Made by a program: the position numbers and the translations under genes
Assembly: GCF_001468125.1 (NCBI RefSeq)
Contig: NZ_LNYT01000006.1
Span: 124,001-188,000 of the forward strand
DNA: 64,000 nt
Reading direction: 5' to 3'
DNA from: Legionella rubrilucens
GTDB taxonomy: Bacteria > Pseudomonadota > Gammaproteobacteria > Legionellales > Legionellaceae
Part shown: positions 27,392 to 38,284 of the stretch, piece after piece
Numbering within the stretch: position 1 is the first letter of the stretch
Layout of the letters: each line of letters opens with the position of its first letter
Notes under the pieces: generated by a model
Database searches by the model: none
Told to the model about the DNA's origin: nothing
Seen by the model: the letters and a program-made list of their open reading frames with translations, nothing else

Positions 27392-28711
27392 TTATTGCAC
27401 TTCATCAACGTATTCCTCAATCGACATGGCGATGGCTCTGGAGGTTTTAACAAAATCCGGAAACGAGGTTGCCACGTTGGCGCAATGCCTTACCGTAATT
27501 GGTCCATCGGCGACAGCGCCTGCAATGGCGAATGCCATGGCAATACGATGATCATTAAAACTTTCCACTTCACCACCTGAAATTTTTCCACCTTTTATGA
27601 AGACCCCGTCTTCAAAACCCTGAGCATCCACGCCTAAACGCTGCAACCCTTCCACCATGGCACCAATGCGATCGCTTTCTTTCACCCGCAATTCTTTGGC
27701 GCCATGAAGTCTGGTCTGACCATTGGCACAGGCTGCAGCAATAAAAATAACGGGAAATTCATCAATGGCCAGAGGCACAAGGGCTGTGGGAATATCAATT
27801 CCCTCCAGTGGCGCGTATTTTACATGCAAATCAGCAACGGGTTCCTCACCGCATAAACGTTTATTCGTCATAGTAATATTAGCACCCATCATGTCCAATA
27901 TTTGTATAATTCCAGTGCGTGTAGGATTAATACCCACATTACGAATAATCAAATCGGAGCCCGGGATAATGGACGCGGCCACGATAAAAAAGGCAGCAGA
28001 GGAAATATCGCCGGGAACAATGATATCACAACCGATGCACTCACTCTCTGAATTGACAGTGATGCCGTTTTCAAGCTTTTGAATGGGGTAGGAAAACGTA
28101 GTCAACATGCGCTCGGTATGATCACGGGTATGTCCCGCCTCGACCACTGTCGTTTCCCCTTCGGCGTACAGTCCCGCCAGCAACAGGCAGGATTTCACCT
28201 GGGCGCTGGCTTCCGGCATTTCATAGTGAATGCCTCGCAGTTGCTGACCGCCGCGAATATAAACCGGCGGTTTTCCTTCCGTTGTCACCAAATCCGCACC
28301 CATCTGCATCAGGGGTCGGCTGACGCGCTCCATCGGACGCTTCCTTAAACTTTCATCGCCATCGAGTTCAGAATCAAACGATTGGGCAGCAAGAATCCCG
28401 GCCAGCAGGCGCATGCTGGTTCCCGAGTTCCCGCAATCAATGGGTTTTTCCGGTTTTTTCAAGCCGTGTTTTCCAACCCCATGAATGACAACCCGTCGTG
28501 ATACAGGTCCTTCGATTCGAACCCCCATGGCCTGAAAGGCTTTCAGTGTGGCCATGCAGTCATGGCCCTCCAGAAACCCGCTTACTGTGGTTGTGCCCTG
28601 AGCAATAGCACCCAGAATAATCGCACGATGGGAAATGGATTTGTCGCCAGGAACGGTAATGTCTCCGGTCAGGGCAGTCACCGGCTTACTGATGAAATGT
28701 AAATCACTCAT
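27392..28711 (-). CDS. aroA: 3-phosphoshikimate 1-carboxyvinyltransferase (EPSP synthase)
   Basis: A 439-residue enzyme of the shikimate pathway joining PEP to shikimate 3-phosphate. Conserved parts are present: PGDKSISHRA around residue 21, the GNSGTSMRLLAG signature around 93, DGDESLRKRPM around 119, ELRVKESDRI around 341 and FNDHRIAMAFA around 392. The ATG overlaps the serC stop by 4 bp (ATGA), and cmk starts immediately after its stop, so serC-aroA-cmk are co-translated. Confidence 0.98.
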   Translation of the reverse strand: MSDLHFISKPVTALTGDITVPGDKSISHRAIILGAIAQGTTTVSGFLEGHDCMATLKAFQAMGVRIEGPVSRRVVIHGVGKHGLKKPEKPIDCGNSGTSMRLLAGILAAQSFDSELDGDESLRKRPMERVSRPLMQMGADLVTTEGKPPVYIRGGQQLRGIHYEMPEASAQVKSCLLLAGLYAEGETTVVEAGHTRDHTERMLTTFSYPIQKLENGITVNSESECIGCDIIVPGDISSAAFFIVAASIIPGSDLIIRNVGINPTRTGIIQILDMMGANITMTNKRLCGEEPVADLHVKYAPLEGIDIPTALVPLAIDEFPVIFIAAACANGQTRLHGAKELRVKESDRIGAMVEGLQRLGVDAQGFEDGVFIKGGKISGGEVESFNDHRIAMAFAIAGAVADGPITVRHCANVATSFPDFVKTSRAIAMSIEEYVDEVQ

Positions 28712-29796
28712 AACGGATGTTCCTTAGCAAAATCACTCATGAATTGAATCAGTGCATCAACACCCGCCATGGGCATGGAATTATACATACTGGCACGCAA
28801 TCCTCCGACAAAGCGATGGCCTTTTAATGCCAGAAGGCCGCGGGTTTTTGCCTGAGTCAGGAACAGTTCCTCCAGCGCACTTTGAGTTAATGAAAAACAG
28901 ACATTGACAATGGATCGGTAAGGGGGATCAATTTTGCACTGATAAAAGTCAGACGAATCAATGTAGTGGTAAAGCCGCTTCGCTTTTTCCAAATTGCGCT
29001 GATACAACGCCTCAACCCCACCCTCATCCAGTATCCACTGGAACATTTTGTCCGCCATGTAACAGTTAAATGTGGGCGGTGTGGCGTATAGGGAATGGCT
29101 TTCGGAGTAGGTGCGGTAATCAAGCATGGTTGGCAATGCCGGGTCTTTGATGGTTTCAAGCAGGCGATCACTCACAATTACCAGGGTCAAGCCCGAATTG
29201 GCAATGTTTTTTTGAGCGCCGGCAAAGATCAAATCATAATCCGCCACCTGAATGGGCTCGCTCAGCAGGCAGGAAGTCATGTCTGCGATCAGCGGAATAC
29301 CATGGGTTTTGGGAGGCTCAGGCAAGCGGATGCCATTGACGGTTTCGTTCGGTGTGTAGTAAATGTAGGTACTGTCTTTTTTAATTTCCCACTGATCGGC
29401 AGTAGGAATACGGGTAAATCCTTCTGATTTACCCGAGGTAACACAGTAGGCCGCTTTGAGTTTCTTTGCTTCGTCAAAAGCAAATTCTGACCAGATACCA
29501 GTCACCAGGTACCCGCCAAATTGTTTTTTTCCTAAAAAATTCATGGGAATGACCGCAAACTGCGTCCGGGCGGCGCCTCCCATGAAAAGCACATGGTAAT
29601 TATCAGGAATGCCAATGAGTTGACGCAAATTACTTTCAGCACGCTTCATCAGGGTATCAAACTCCTGAGTGCGGTGCCCGGCCTCCATCACGGACATTCC
29701 TGTACCCTGCCAATCCAGTAATTCGTTTTGCGCCTCAACCAACAAGGGCTCCGGCAACATCGCGGGCCCGGCGCCAAAATTATAACCTCTAGTCAT
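28708..29796 (-). CDS. serC: Phosphoserine aminotransferase
   Basis: A 362-residue PLP enzyme of serine and pyridoxine synthesis that transaminates 3-phosphohydroxypyruvate. Seen: [13 protein letters not shown] at the N-terminus, [16 protein letters not shown] around 72-87, [12 protein letters not shown] with the PLP-contact Asp around 170-181 and the Schiff-base lysine in [12 protein letters not shown] around 192-203. Its 5' end overlaps gyrA by 8 bp and its 3' end overlaps aroA by 4 bp. Confidence 0.98.
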   Translation of the reverse strand: MTRGYNFGAGPAMLPEPLLVEAQNELLDWQGTGMSVMEAGHRTQEFDTLMKRAESNLRQLIGIPDNYHVLFMGGAARTQFAVIPMNFLGKKQFGGYLVTGIWSEFAFDEAKKLKAAYCVTSGKSEGFTRIPTADQWEIKKDSTYIYYTPNETVNGIRLPEPPKTHGIPLIADMTSCLLSEPIQVADYDLIFAGAQKNIANSGLTLVIVSDRLLETIKDPALPTMLDYRTYSESHSLYATPPTFNCYMADKMFQWILDEGGVEALYQRNLEKAKRLYHYIDSSDFYQCKIDPPYRSIVNVCFSLTQSALEELFLTQAKTRGLLALKGHRFVGGLRASMYNSMPMAGVDALIQFMSDFAKEHPL

Positions 29797-32386
29797 TGCT
29801 GTCTTCTTCTACCTCATTACCCTGCTCTAAATTTTCTTCATCCTGATCGCCTTCTTCACTGATTTCCTCGATGCGCTGCATGCCCACGACATGCTCACCC
29901 GAACTGACATTAATCAGGCGAACGCCCTGAGTGTTACGCCCGATAATCGATAATTCACTGACACGGAAGCGAACCAGGGTCCCCTGATCCGTAATCAGCA
30001 TGACTTCATCGCCCTCATCGACCTGCAGGGCACGCACCACTTTGCCATTGCGTTCATTGACCTGAATGGAAATAACACCCTGGCCGCCGCGGCCTGAAAT
30101 GCGGTATTCCCCGACATCCGTCCGTTTACCATAACCTTTTTCTGTTGCTGTAAGAATGGTGCCTTCGGGCTTGGCCACAACCAGGGAAATGACGGACTGC
30201 TCTTCCGCGAGGCGAATACCGCGGACCCCTCTGGCAGTACGGCCCATGGGTCTTACCAGTTTTTCATCAAAGCGAATGACTTTACCCGCATCAGTGAACA
30301 ACATGATGTCTTTACTGCCGTCGGTAATATCCACACCGACTAAACGATCGTCATTGTCCAGATCGACAGCAATAATCCCTGTGGAGCGCGGTCGGCTGAA
30401 CGCTTCAAGCGGCACTTTCTTGACCGTCCCGTGGCGGGTGGCCATAAACACAAAATACCCTTCCTGGTACTCCCGCACCGGCAACATGGCATTGATGGCT
30501 TCATCTTCGGCCAAAGGCAGAATGTTAACAATGGGTTTGCCGCGGGAAATACGGCTTGCGAGCGGTAATTGATAGGCTTTCAACCAGTACAGTTTGCCAT
30601 GGTTGGAAAAACACAGCAGGGTATCGTGGGTACTGGCAATAATTAAGCGCTCAATGAAATCCTCGTCTTTGACATTGGTCGCGGATTTGCCCTTGCCGCC
30701 ACGGCGCTGCGCCTGATAAGCGGAAATGGGTTGGTATTTAACATAACCCTGGTGCGACAAAGTCACCACCACGTCTTCTTCGGTAATTAAATCCTCAAGC
30801 GTAATGTCTTCCTGAGAGGCAGTAATTTCCGTACGCCGCTCATCACCGAACTGGCTTCTTATTTCGACAAATTCTTCACGAATTACTTCCATTAAGCGCT
30901 CGGGCGAAGCAAGGATGTTAAGCAATTCTTTAATTTCATGAAGTAATTGCTTGAACTCATCAATGATTTTATCCTGTTCAAGCGCGGTCAGACGATGCAG
31001 ACGCAATTCAAGGATAGCCTGGGCCTGATTGACAGAAAGACGGTAGCCATCGGGCAAGAGGCCAAATTCAGGCGCCAGATCATCCGGTCGACAGGCATCG
31101 CTGCCGGCGCTGTCAAGCATGGCTTTCACCAGACCGGGACTCCAGGTTCTTTCCATCAGCCGCTCTTTGGCATCCTGCGGGGTGGGTGATTTTTTGATCA
31201 AATCGATCATTTCATCAATATTGGCCAGTGCAATGCCCAATCCTTCGAGGATGTGGGCGCGGTTGCGGGCTTTCTTTAACTCAAAAATCGTTCGGCGGGT
31301 TACTACTTCGCGGCGATGCTTGATAAAATATTCGAGAACCTGTTTAAGATTGAGCGTCCTGGGTTGTCCATCCACCAGGGCCACCATGTTAATACCAAAC
31401 ACATTCTGCATCTGCGTATGGGCATAGAGGTTATTGAGAATGACCTCAGGAACCTCACCGCGTTTAAGCTCGATGACGACGCGCATCCCGGATTTATCGG
31501 ACTCGTCTCTAAGACCTGAGATGCCTTCCAATTTCTTTTCACGCACCAGGTCGGCTATTTTTTCAACAAGCCGGGCTTTATTCACCTGATAAGGCAATTC
31601 ATTGATAATAATGGCCTGACGTCCGGACTGGGATTCCGTTTCGATTTCGGTACGGGCACGAATCAAAATTCGTCCACGGCCAGTCCGGTAAGCCTGAACA
31701 ATCCCTGCCTTGCCATTAATAATGGCGGCCGTTGGGAAATCAGGGCCAGGAATATGATTCATCAGATCATCAACGCTTAACTCCGGATCTTCAATCAGCG
31801 CAATGCAGGCATTGATGACCTCCGTGAGATTATGGGGAGGAATATTGGTGGCCATCCCCACAGCAATCCCCGAGGAACCATTGACTAGCAGATTCGGCAC
31901 GCGGGAGGGTAAAACCACGGGCGCAAACTCGGATTCGTCGTAGTTAGGGCTGAAATCCACGGTTTCTTTATCAAGATCGGCCAGCAGCGCATGGGCTACC
32001 TTGGACATCCTGACTTCGGTGTATCGCATGGCGGCTGCAGAATCCCCGTCAACCGAGCCGAAGTTACCCTGTCCATCAATGAGCAGGTAACGCATGGAGA
32101 ACGGCTGGGCCATACGAACAATGGTGTCATACACCGCCGTATCGCCGTGGGGATGGTATTTACCGATAACATCCCCGACCACACGGGCTGATTTTTTATA
32201 AGGTTTGTTCCAATCGTTGCCCAGTTCGCTCATGGCATACAATACGCGGCGGTGAACCGGTTTCAAGCCGTCGCGTACATCGGGCAACGCTCGCCCGACA
32301 ATCACGCTCATGGCGTAATCCAGGTAAGATTGTTTCAGTTCATCTTCAATATTGACTGGTATGACTTCTTTGGCTAAATAAACCAT
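29789..32386 (-). CDS. gyrA: DNA gyrase subunit A
   Basis: An 865-residue type II topoisomerase subunit that cuts and rejoins DNA. The active-site tyrosine is Tyr122 in [10 protein letters not shown]. In the quinolone-resistance region the sequence is GDTAVYD, so position 83 is Thr where E. coli has Ser, with Asp87 retained. The C-terminal beta-pinwheel domain includes the GyrA box QRRGGKG. The last 30 residues are a strongly acidic tail ([18 protein letters not shown]). It is the first gene of the minus-strand block and diverges from gltA across 375 bp. Confidence 0.98.
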   Translation of the reverse strand: MVYLAKEVIPVNIEDELKQSYLDYAMSVIVGRALPDVRDGLKPVHRRVLYAMSELGNDWNKPYKKSARVVGDVIGKYHPHGDTAVYDTIVRMAQPFSMRYLLIDGQGNFGSVDGDSAAAMRYTEVRMSKVAHALLADLDKETVDFSPNYDESEFAPVVLPSRVPNLLVNGSSGIAVGMATNIPPHNLTEVINACIALIEDPELSVDDLMNHIPGPDFPTAAIINGKAGIVQAYRTGRGRILIRARTEIETESQSGRQAIIINELPYQVNKARLVEKIADLVREKKLEGISGLRDESDKSGMRVVIELKRGEVPEVILNNLYAHTQMQNVFGINMVALVDGQPRTLNLKQVLEYFIKHRREVVTRRTIFELKKARNRAHILEGLGIALANIDEMIDLIKKSPTPQDAKERLMERTWSPGLVKAMLDSAGSDACRPDDLAPEFGLLPDGYRLSVNQAQAILELRLHRLTALEQDKIIDEFKQLLHEIKELLNILASPERLMEVIREEFVEIRSQFGDERRTEITASQEDITLEDLITEEDVVVTLSHQGYVKYQPISAYQAQRRGGKGKSATNVKDEDFIERLIIASTHDTLLCFSNHGKLYWLKAYQLPLASRISRGKPIVNILPLAEDEAINAMLPVREYQEGYFVFMATRHGTVKKVPLEAFSRPRSTGIIAVDLDNDDRLVGVDITDGSKDIMLFTDAGKVIRFDEKLVRPMGRTARGVRGIRLAEEQSVISLVVAKPEGTILTATEKGYGKRTDVGEYRISGRGGQGVISIQVNERNGKVVRALQVDEGDEVMLITDQGTLVRFRVSELSIIGRNTQGVRLINVSSGEHVVGMQRIEEISEEGDQDEENLEQGNEVEEDSND

Positions 32387-32761
32387 GGCTTGGAGGCGTC
32401 CTTATGCAATCATCGAATAAATGACCATAGGAAGATAAACTTTCCTTCTGGCCGGTCTGCTACGTCACTCAATTTAACGTGTAAGAATACCATAAGCCAG
32501 CCTTTATTTGAATCCAGCAGGCGAACAGGACAGTGATTAAGGATGAATTTCTTCCTATTTTTATCCTTAAACAGGCAAAAATAGCCTGTGATGATATGAT
32601 TAAAGGAGAGCGACTTTTCAAAACGGTCCTGGCACCCTTATACTCAACTCTTTCTGTAAAGATTTAATGCAATGATAAATTGACTGTGAAGGTGCGTTTT
32701 AATATAGTTTCGCAACTGATGTAAGCGTGAGGCTTAAGAAGCCAAGCACCAAGGAGACATA
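32387..32761. promoter_or_regulatory. Divergent gyrA/gltA intergenic region
   Basis: This 375-bp stretch separates the divergent gyrA and gltA genes and contains no credible gene. It must hold the promoters of both. A good sigma-70 promoter is visible on the gltA side (listed separately); on the gyrA side I could not pick a convincing pair of hexamers. An AAGGA precedes the gyrA ATG at about 12 bp, a long spacing. Confidence 0.6.
32680..32708 (+). promoter_or_regulatory. Sigma-70 promoter of gltA
   Basis: TTGACT (32680-32685) and TATAGT (32703-32708) are separated by 17 bp, a near-consensus pair. The gltA ribosome binding site AAGGAG at 32751 and ATG at 32762 follow, leaving a 5' leader of about 45 nt. 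Confidence 0.7.
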
Positions 32762-34033
32762 ATGACAACAAAAACCGCACAACTGATTCTTGACGGACAT
32801 TCTCCCGTTGAGTTACCGGTCTACACGCCAACTCTTGGAAAGGATGTAATCGATATTCAGAAATTAGGATCAGTGGGGGCGTTTACCTATGACCCTGGGT
32901 TTGTTTCTACAGCATCCTGCGAGTCAAAAATTACTTACATTGACGGCGACGAAGGCGTTTTACTGTACCGCGGCTACCCCATTGAACAACTGGCTGAGAA
33001 AAAGGACTTCCTGGATGTCAGCTATCTGTTGATGAACGGTGAATTGCCCACAGCAGACGAAAAAAAGAGCTTTGTCAGCCTCATTAATAATCACACCATG
33101 GTTCATCAGCAGATGTATCGGTTCTTAGACGGCTTCCGCCGTGATGCGCATCCTATGGCGATTATGGTCGGTATTGTCGGTGCCCTGTCCGCTTTTTACC
33201 ATGAATCCATGGATTTAACCAATCAGCATGACCGTTACATTTCGGCTATTCGTCTGATTGCCAAGATGCCTACTCTGGCGGCGATGAGCTACAAGTATTC
33301 TGTGGGACAACCCTACATGTACCCCCAAAACAAAATGTCTTATGCGGAAAACTTCCTGCACATGATGTTTGGCGTGCCTTCCGAGGAATATGTGCCTGAT
33401 CCCACAATCGTGGATGCCATGGACAAGATTTTTATCCTGCATGCCGATCATGAGCAAAATGCCTCCACGTCCACCGTCCGCCTGGCCGGTTCAACCGGAG
33501 CCAACCCCTTTGCCTGCATTTCCGCCGGTATCGGCGCGTTATGGGGTCCTGCCCATGGCGGCGCCAATGAAGCATGCCTCAACATGCTCAAAGAAATCGG
33601 CGATATCAAAAACATCAGCCATTACATTAAGCGTGCCAAAGACAAAGACGATCCTTTCCGCCTGATGGGATTTGGTCACCGTGTTTACAGAAGTTATGAT
33701 CCACGCGCCAAAGTCATGCGGGAAACCTGCCATAAAGTCCTTGAAGCCGTCGGTGCCCATGATGCGCCTATCTTCAAACTGGCCATGGAACTTGAGCGCA
33801 TTGCCCTGGAAGACGACTACTTTGTCGAAAAGAAACTCTACCCGAACGTGGATTTCTATTCCGGCATCACTTTAAGCGCTATTGGCATTCCAACCAACAT
33901 GTACACGGTGATCTTCGCGCTGGCAAGAACCGTCGGCTGGATGTCGCACTGGATGGAAATGGTCGCCAGCAAATCCAAAATTGGCAGACCCCGCCAGCTT
34001 TACACCGGCGAAAAACTGCGTCAAGTCCCCTAG
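32762..34033 (+). CDS. gltA: Citrate synthase (type II, hexameric class)
   Basis: A 423-residue TCA-cycle enzyme condensing oxaloacetate and acetyl-CoA. The catalytic regions are clear: [15 protein letters not shown] with an active-site His around residue 266, [13 protein letters not shown] with the second His around 305-317, and [10 protein letters not shown] with the catalytic Asp around 362. The N-terminal beta-rich extension ([16 protein letters not shown]) is typical of the NADH-regulated Gram-negative type II enzyme. A strong ribosome binding site AAGGAG lies 5 bp before the ATG. Repeat-like sequence follows the stop. Confidence 0.98.
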   Translation: MTTKTAQLILDGHSPVELPVYTPTLGKDVIDIQKLGSVGAFTYDPGFVSTASCESKITYIDGDEGVLLYRGYPIEQLAEKKDFLDVSYLLMNGELPTADEKKSFVSLINNHTMVHQQMYRFLDGFRRDAHPMAIMVGIVGALSAFYHESMDLTNQHDRYISAIRLIAKMPTLAAMSYKYSVGQPYMYPQNKMSYAENFLHMMFGVPSEEYVPDPTIVDAMDKIFILHADHEQNASTSTVRLAGSTGANPFACISAGIGALWGPAHGGANEACLNMLKEIGDIKNISHYIKRAKDKDDPFRLMGFGHRVYRSYDPRAKVMRETCHKVLEAVGAHDAPIFKLAMELERIALEDDYFVEKKLYPNVDFYSGITLSAIGIPTNMYTVIFALARTVGWMSHWMEMVASKSKIGRPRQLYTGEKLRQVP

Positions 34034-34227
34034 GATCCCTGATTCCCCCGATGACAGCAAGCGCCTGCGCGGGGGATGACAACAAGGGCCAGGGAATGAC
34101 AATCAGGGCCGGGAGACAAACAATCGACGCGTGGCAGTTAACGTGCCTCTAACCCTGTCTTTCCCACGAAATAACCTGTTTTTCCCGCCAAAGCGGGAAT
34201 CTATCCACGGCTAAACCTCTTTTTTTT
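34034..34227. repeat. Intergenic repeat remnants between gltA and glpK
   Basis: This 194-bp convergent gap carries pieces related in style to the repeat loci at 14251 and 41578: GCGCCTGCGCGGGGG at 34061-34075, two near-copies of ATGACAA(C/T)(A/C)AGGGCC at 34077 and 34097, and a perfect hairpin TTCCCGC-CAAA-GCGGGAA around 34182-34199. There is no T-run after the hairpin, so I read it as a degraded palindromic repeat and not as a terminator. Confidence 0.5.
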
Positions 34228-35697
34228 TCAGACTGTCCTAATCATACGCATGGCATGCAGCCAGCCTTGAAAATCATGCTCGACAGTCTCCCGCTCATTA
34301 CCCGGTGAAAATTCCAACTCGGCATGCCAATTGGCTTCAAGCATGGACAGCGATCCAATGTGGCCAACCCCCAAGGCAGCCAGCAGTGCCGCACCCTGGG
34401 CCGTGGTTTCAATATCATGGGGCCGTTGCACCGTCGTCTGGCATTGAGAGGCTAAAAACTGAAGGAACCATTGATTGACAGTCATCCCCCCATCCACTCG
34501 TAAAGGCGAAATACGCAGGCCGCTGTCTTCCTCCATACAGGTCAGCACTTCCCGGGTCTGATAGCATACCCCTTCAAGCGCTGCGCGGGCAAAATGGGCT
34601 CGCGTGGTGTTTCGTGACAAGCCAAAAATGGCCGCGCCGGGTGTCGATAGCCAATAGGGAGCCCCCATGCCGTTAAACGCAGAGACTAAATAAACACCCT
34701 CATTACTGGGCAGACTTTTGGCCAACTCTTCAGTTTCAGCCGCATTGACCAACAGTTTCATCTCATCACGTAACCATTTGACCGTGGTGCCGGCCTGATA
34801 AATGCTGCCTTCAAGGCCATACATGGTCTGCCCCTGGATTGTATAGGCAATAGTCGTCAACAGATGATGATTGGACAGCACAGCCTGTTCGCCTGTGTTC
34901 ATTAATAAAAAACCGCCTGTGCCGAACGTGGCCTTGGTCATGCCCTCAGTGAAACAGCGCTGACCAATCAATGCGGCCTGCTGATCGCCGGCCACGCCAT
35001 GAATGGGAACCGTAAAACCCAGATGAGAAACATGGATGTCCCCATAATAGGCATCGCAGGCTTTCACGTTTGGCAGTAACACATCGGGAATAGCGAACAG
35101 TTTAAGCAGCTCCGCATCCCATTGCTTGTCATGAATATTAAAAAGCATGGTGCGGGACGCATTGGTGATGTCGGTGACATGCGATTTGCCTTTCGTCAGA
35201 CGCCAGATTAAAAAAGAATCAATGGTACCAAAGGCCAACCGCTCCTGCGCCAGCAGAGCTTCCACACCTTCCGTGTGCCGGAGCAGCCAATGCAGCTTGG
35301 TCGCTGAAAAATAAGCATCCACTAACAAACCGGTTTTTTCGCGAATCATGCCCTGATAATCGGATAAGGATTCACAGAAAGCCTGGGTTCTCCTGTCCTG
35401 CCAAACGATCGCCCGCGATAGACACTTTCCGGTTTCTTTATCCCAAAGCAGTGTGGTTTCGCGCTGATTGGTAATGCCGCAGGCAATAATTTTCCCACCT
35501 TCGGCCTGCCCCGCGACATCACGAAGAGCAGTTAAGGTTTTCTGCCAGATTTCCTCCGGATCATGCTCAACCCAACCCGGTTCTGGATAATACTGGGTAA
35601 TGGTGTATTGGCTGGTTGCAACCAGTTCAAACCGATCATTATAAAGCATGGCGCGTGTACTGCTCGTTCCCTGATCAATGGCCAGAATATAATTCAT
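34228..35697 (-). CDS. glpK: Glycerol kinase
   Basis: A 489-residue FGGY-family kinase that converts glycerol to glycerol 3-phosphate. Seen: AIDQGTSSTRAML at residues 5-17, WQDRRT around 102, the conserved GVAGDQQAALIGQ around 260 and GTGGFLLMNTGE around 286, and the ATP-binding VDGGMTVNQWFLQF around 408. It is divergent from glpD with 66 bp between the start codons, so the two genes that funnel glycerol into glycolysis share one regulatory region. No glpF facilitator or glpR gene is in the window. Confidence 0.97.
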   Translation of the reverse strand: MNYILAIDQGTSSTRAMLYNDRFELVATSQYTITQYYPEPGWVEHDPEEIWQKTLTALRDVAGQAEGGKIIACGITNQRETTLLWDKETGKCLSRAIVWQDRRTQAFCESLSDYQGMIREKTGLLVDAYFSATKLHWLLRHTEGVEALLAQERLAFGTIDSFLIWRLTKGKSHVTDITNASRTMLFNIHDKQWDAELLKLFAIPDVLLPNVKACDAYYGDIHVSHLGFTVPIHGVAGDQQAALIGQRCFTEGMTKATFGTGGFLLMNTGEQAVLSNHHLLTTIAYTIQGQTMYGLEGSIYQAGTTVKWLRDEMKLLVNAAETEELAKSLPSNEGVYLVSAFNGMGAPYWLSTPGAAIFGLSRNTTRAHFARAALEGVCYQTREVLTCMEEDSGLRISPLRVDGGMTVNQWFLQFLASQCQTTVQRPHDIETTAQGAALLAALGVGHIGSLSMLEANWHAELEFSPGNERETVEHDFQGWLHAMRMIRTV

Positions 35698-35763
35698 TGC
35701 TTTCTGCTTCCCTATCGTGATAATTAGAAAGAGATTTTATACGCTTTTTGCGGAGACCTGAAC

Positions 35764-37269
35764 ATGGATGAGTTTTTTGATGTGGCCATCATTGGCGGCG
35801 GCATTAACGGCTGTGGCATTGCAGCCGATGCCGCCTTGCGCGGCCTGTCGGTGCTATTAATTGAAAAGGATGATTTGGCCTCCAAAACGTCTTCCAGCAG
35901 CAGCAAATTGATTCACGGCGGCTTGCGTTACCTTGAGCAATATGATTTTTCTTTAGTCAAAAAAGCCCTCGACGAACGACAAACCCTGCTTAAAATTGCT
36001 CCCCATTTAGTTTACCCGCTGCCCTTTGTCTTACCTTATGAGCAAAGCATGCGCCCAACCTGGTTATTGCGTACCGGTTTGTTTCTCTATGATCACTTAA
36101 GCCGAAAAAACCGTTTGCCGCGAAGCCGTTTAATCCGACGTTCCCAAGCCATCAATGAGTCTTATTTTTCCCCCTTATCCGCGGAATACCACAAAGGTTT
36201 TGTTTTCTACGACTGTGCCACGGACGATGCGCGTTTAACCATCAGCAATGCCTTACAGGCCCGCACACATGGCGCCATGGTACTGCCCCGCACAGAATTG
36301 ATTAACGCAACGGTTGAAAACGAGCGATGGCACCTGCATGTGAAACTGCAAAGCCAGCGCGAGGTGGTTTTTAAAGCCAGGGCAGTCATCAATGCCGCAG
36401 GTCCCTGGGTTGAACAGGTCAATCAACGCCTGAACATCCCCAACCGTTATAAAATGTCGTTGGTCAAAGGGAGCCATCTGGTCGTGCATAAATTGTATGA
36501 AGGCAATCACGCCTACCTGTTACAGAACAAGGACAAACGCATTGTGTTTGTTATCCCCTACCACGGCAATACCATGATTGGGACGACCGATATTGTCTTT
36601 AAAAACAATCTGGACCATTTCAGCATTTCACCCGAAGAAATGGATTACCTTCTTGACCTGACCCGATTGTACTTCCGCACGCCGGTTAAAAAAGAAGACA
36701 TCATAACGACCTGGAGCGGTGTCCGACCCTTGTTGTCATCGGATGAAGAAAAACCTCAGACGTTGAGCCGCGATTATGCCTATCATTACTCCACCCACCC
36801 CGCGCCAGCAGTGGCTATCTATGGCGGCAAAATAACCACTTATCGGCAGCTGGCCAGCGAAACGGTGGATAAATTAAGGGGCATTTTCCCATCCCTTCCC
36901 CCCACCCTGTCGAATAAAACCGTCCTGCCTGGAGGCCAAAGCGGTGATTGGGACTATAAAACTTACGTGACCCATGCCAGAGAAAAATATTATTGGCTTG
37001 AGGACAGCATTCGTGAGCGACTTTTAAGAACCTACGGAACACGTACTGAATTGATTCTTAGCACGTTGAATCAAACTGCCGACTTAGGCGACCATTTTGG
37101 CCATGGACTTTATCAGGCGGAAGTGGATTATTTGGTTGAGCAGGAATGGGCCGAGACCTGCGATGACATTTTATGGCGGCGCAGCAAGCTGGGTCTGCAG
37201 TTTTCGGCTCGGGAAAGGGATGCGTTACGGCAATACCTGCAAGAGAAAATCATTCACGTCGAGTCTTGA
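35764..37269 (+). CDS. glpD: Aerobic glycerol-3-phosphate dehydrogenase
   Basis: A 501-residue FAD enzyme at the inner face of the membrane that oxidises glycerol 3-phosphate to DHAP and passes electrons to quinone. The FAD-binding motif GGGINGCGIAADAALRG occupies residues 11-27 and is followed by SSSSKLIHGGLRYLEQY, diagnostic of GlpD. GTTDIVF and WSGVRPLL in the middle and ADLGDHFGHGLYQAEVDYLV at the C-terminus are also typical. It is divergent from glpK. Confidence 0.97.
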   Translation: MDEFFDVAIIGGGINGCGIAADAALRGLSVLLIEKDDLASKTSSSSSKLIHGGLRYLEQYDFSLVKKALDERQTLLKIAPHLVYPLPFVLPYEQSMRPTWLLRTGLFLYDHLSRKNRLPRSRLIRRSQAINESYFSPLSAEYHKGFVFYDCATDDARLTISNALQARTHGAMVLPRTELINATVENERWHLHVKLQSQREVVFKARAVINAAGPWVEQVNQRLNIPNRYKMSLVKGSHLVVHKLYEGNHAYLLQNKDKRIVFVIPYHGNTMIGTTDIVFKNNLDHFSISPEEMDYLLDLTRLYFRTPVKKEDIITTWSGVRPLLSSDEEKPQTLSRDYAYHYSTHPAPAVAIYGGKITTYRQLASETVDKLRGIFPSLPPTLSNKTVLPGGQSGDWDYKTYVTHAREKYYWLEDSIRERLLRTYGTRTELILSTLNQTADLGDHFGHGLYQAEVDYLVEQEWAETCDDILWRRSKLGLQFSARERDALRQYLQEKIIHVES

Positions 37270-37288
37270 TTCATTTCTCTGTCAATCC

Positions 37289-37326
37289 CGGATTACGACC
37301 TGCTAAAGCCGTAATCCGTAGGCTTT
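37289..37326. terminator. Hairpin between convergent glpD and merR genes
   Basis: CGGATTACG (37289-37297) and CGTAATCCG (37310-37318) form a perfect 9-bp stem around a 12-base loop, followed by TAGGCTTTTTAG. An alternative pairing AAAGCC/GGCTTT (37305-37310, 37321-37326) leads directly into the T-run. It lies 19 bp after glpD and a few bases from the end of the convergent regulator gene, so it may serve both. Confidence 0.65.
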
Positions 37327-38274
37327 TTAGTGATTAAACGTTTTTTTAAGCCAGGCTATTGCTTCATGGCTCAAGCCCTGCTCCTGCAATGCTAATGCAG
37401 GAATGTCCGCCTTTCGCTCCTCTTCATCACCATACATTTCCTCCATTAATTCATTCCAGAGTCGCAGCATCTGGGTTGAAGGGACCTGGCCTGCCTGGGA
37501 TAAAACCTGATGAAGACGCTGACGCCAGTAGGCATCCACTGCTTTTTCTATCCAGGCAATGAGCTCAGGGGTTAAACCATGCTCTAAAAGCCCCTTGCCT
37601 TCGCCAAACCCTTTTTCAAATTTTTTGGTGCGCAGATGGGCATATTGCTTACCGTAGAGGTTATTCACCCAATCCATCCACTTCTTCCCAAGGGCAATGC
37701 CCGCCGATGATTCCGGATCCTGATGAAGATTGCTTTTTACCTCTGCAACCAGAGTAAACCAGCTTTGCTCAAATGCAGCGCGTTGTTCCGGCGTCGACTC
37801 GGCTTTCATTTTTGTTTCAAATTCAGCGTATTGCCGTAATTCCTCCGCCGTAAAAATGTCTTTAACCCAGGCGTCTTCCAGTTGTTGTGTCATATGAAAT
37901 ACCTCTATAAGTTCTATTATTTGTTGCCATGGAATGGATTCCCTATCGCTGCAATTGGAGGTAATGCCCTTAATAATGGCCTTGGCTTCCAACAGGGCCT
38001 GTGCTTTTTTTTGTAAAAGCTCTGCCTGCAGGAGCAGGTTTTCAAAAACATTGACCTCTCTGGCCAGTAACGGCTTGATTTGGGCCAGTTCAAAACCAAA
38101 AAATTTAAGCGCAATAATCTGCTGCAGCGTGAGTAAATCCTTCTCGGAGTACAAACGATAATTATTATTCTGCCGTAGACTGGGTTTTAACAGTCCCAGC
38201 CTGTCGTAGTAGTGCAGTGTGCGCACCGATACTTTCGCCAGTTTACTGAATGCTTTGGCATGCCAATGTTTCAT
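37327..38274 (-). CDS. MerR family regulator with TipAS-like ligand domain
   Basis: A 315-residue regulator. Residues about 6-75 form the MerR winged helix (FSKLAKVSVRTLHYYDRLGLLKP; NNYRLYSEKDL), followed by a dimerisation coiled coil to about residue 120. The C-terminal part from about 145 (FTAEELRQYAEF, FEKGFGEGKGLLEHG) resembles the TipAS antibiotic-recognition domain, which in TipA-type proteins captures amphipathic or thiopeptide compounds. No transporter or resistance gene adjoins it, so it may act only on itself or on a distant target. Its promoter region has two palindromes, and the start has a strong AAGGAGGAG. Confidence 0.9.
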   Translation of the reverse strand: MKHWHAKAFSKLAKVSVRTLHYYDRLGLLKPSLRQNNNYRLYSEKDLLTLQQIIALKFFGFELAQIKPLLAREVNVFENLLLQAELLQKKAQALLEAKAIIKGITSNCSDRESIPWQQIIELIEVFHMTQQLEDAWVKDIFTAEELRQYAEFETKMKAESTPEQRAAFEQSWFTLVAEVKSNLHQDPESSAGIALGKKWMDWVNNLYGKQYAHLRTKKFEKGFGEGKGLLEHGLTPELIAWIEKAVDAYWRQRLHQVLSQAGQVPSTQMLRLWNELMEEMYGDEEERKADIPALALQEQGLSHEAIAWLKKTFNH

Positions 38275-38284
38275 CGTTTCTCCT

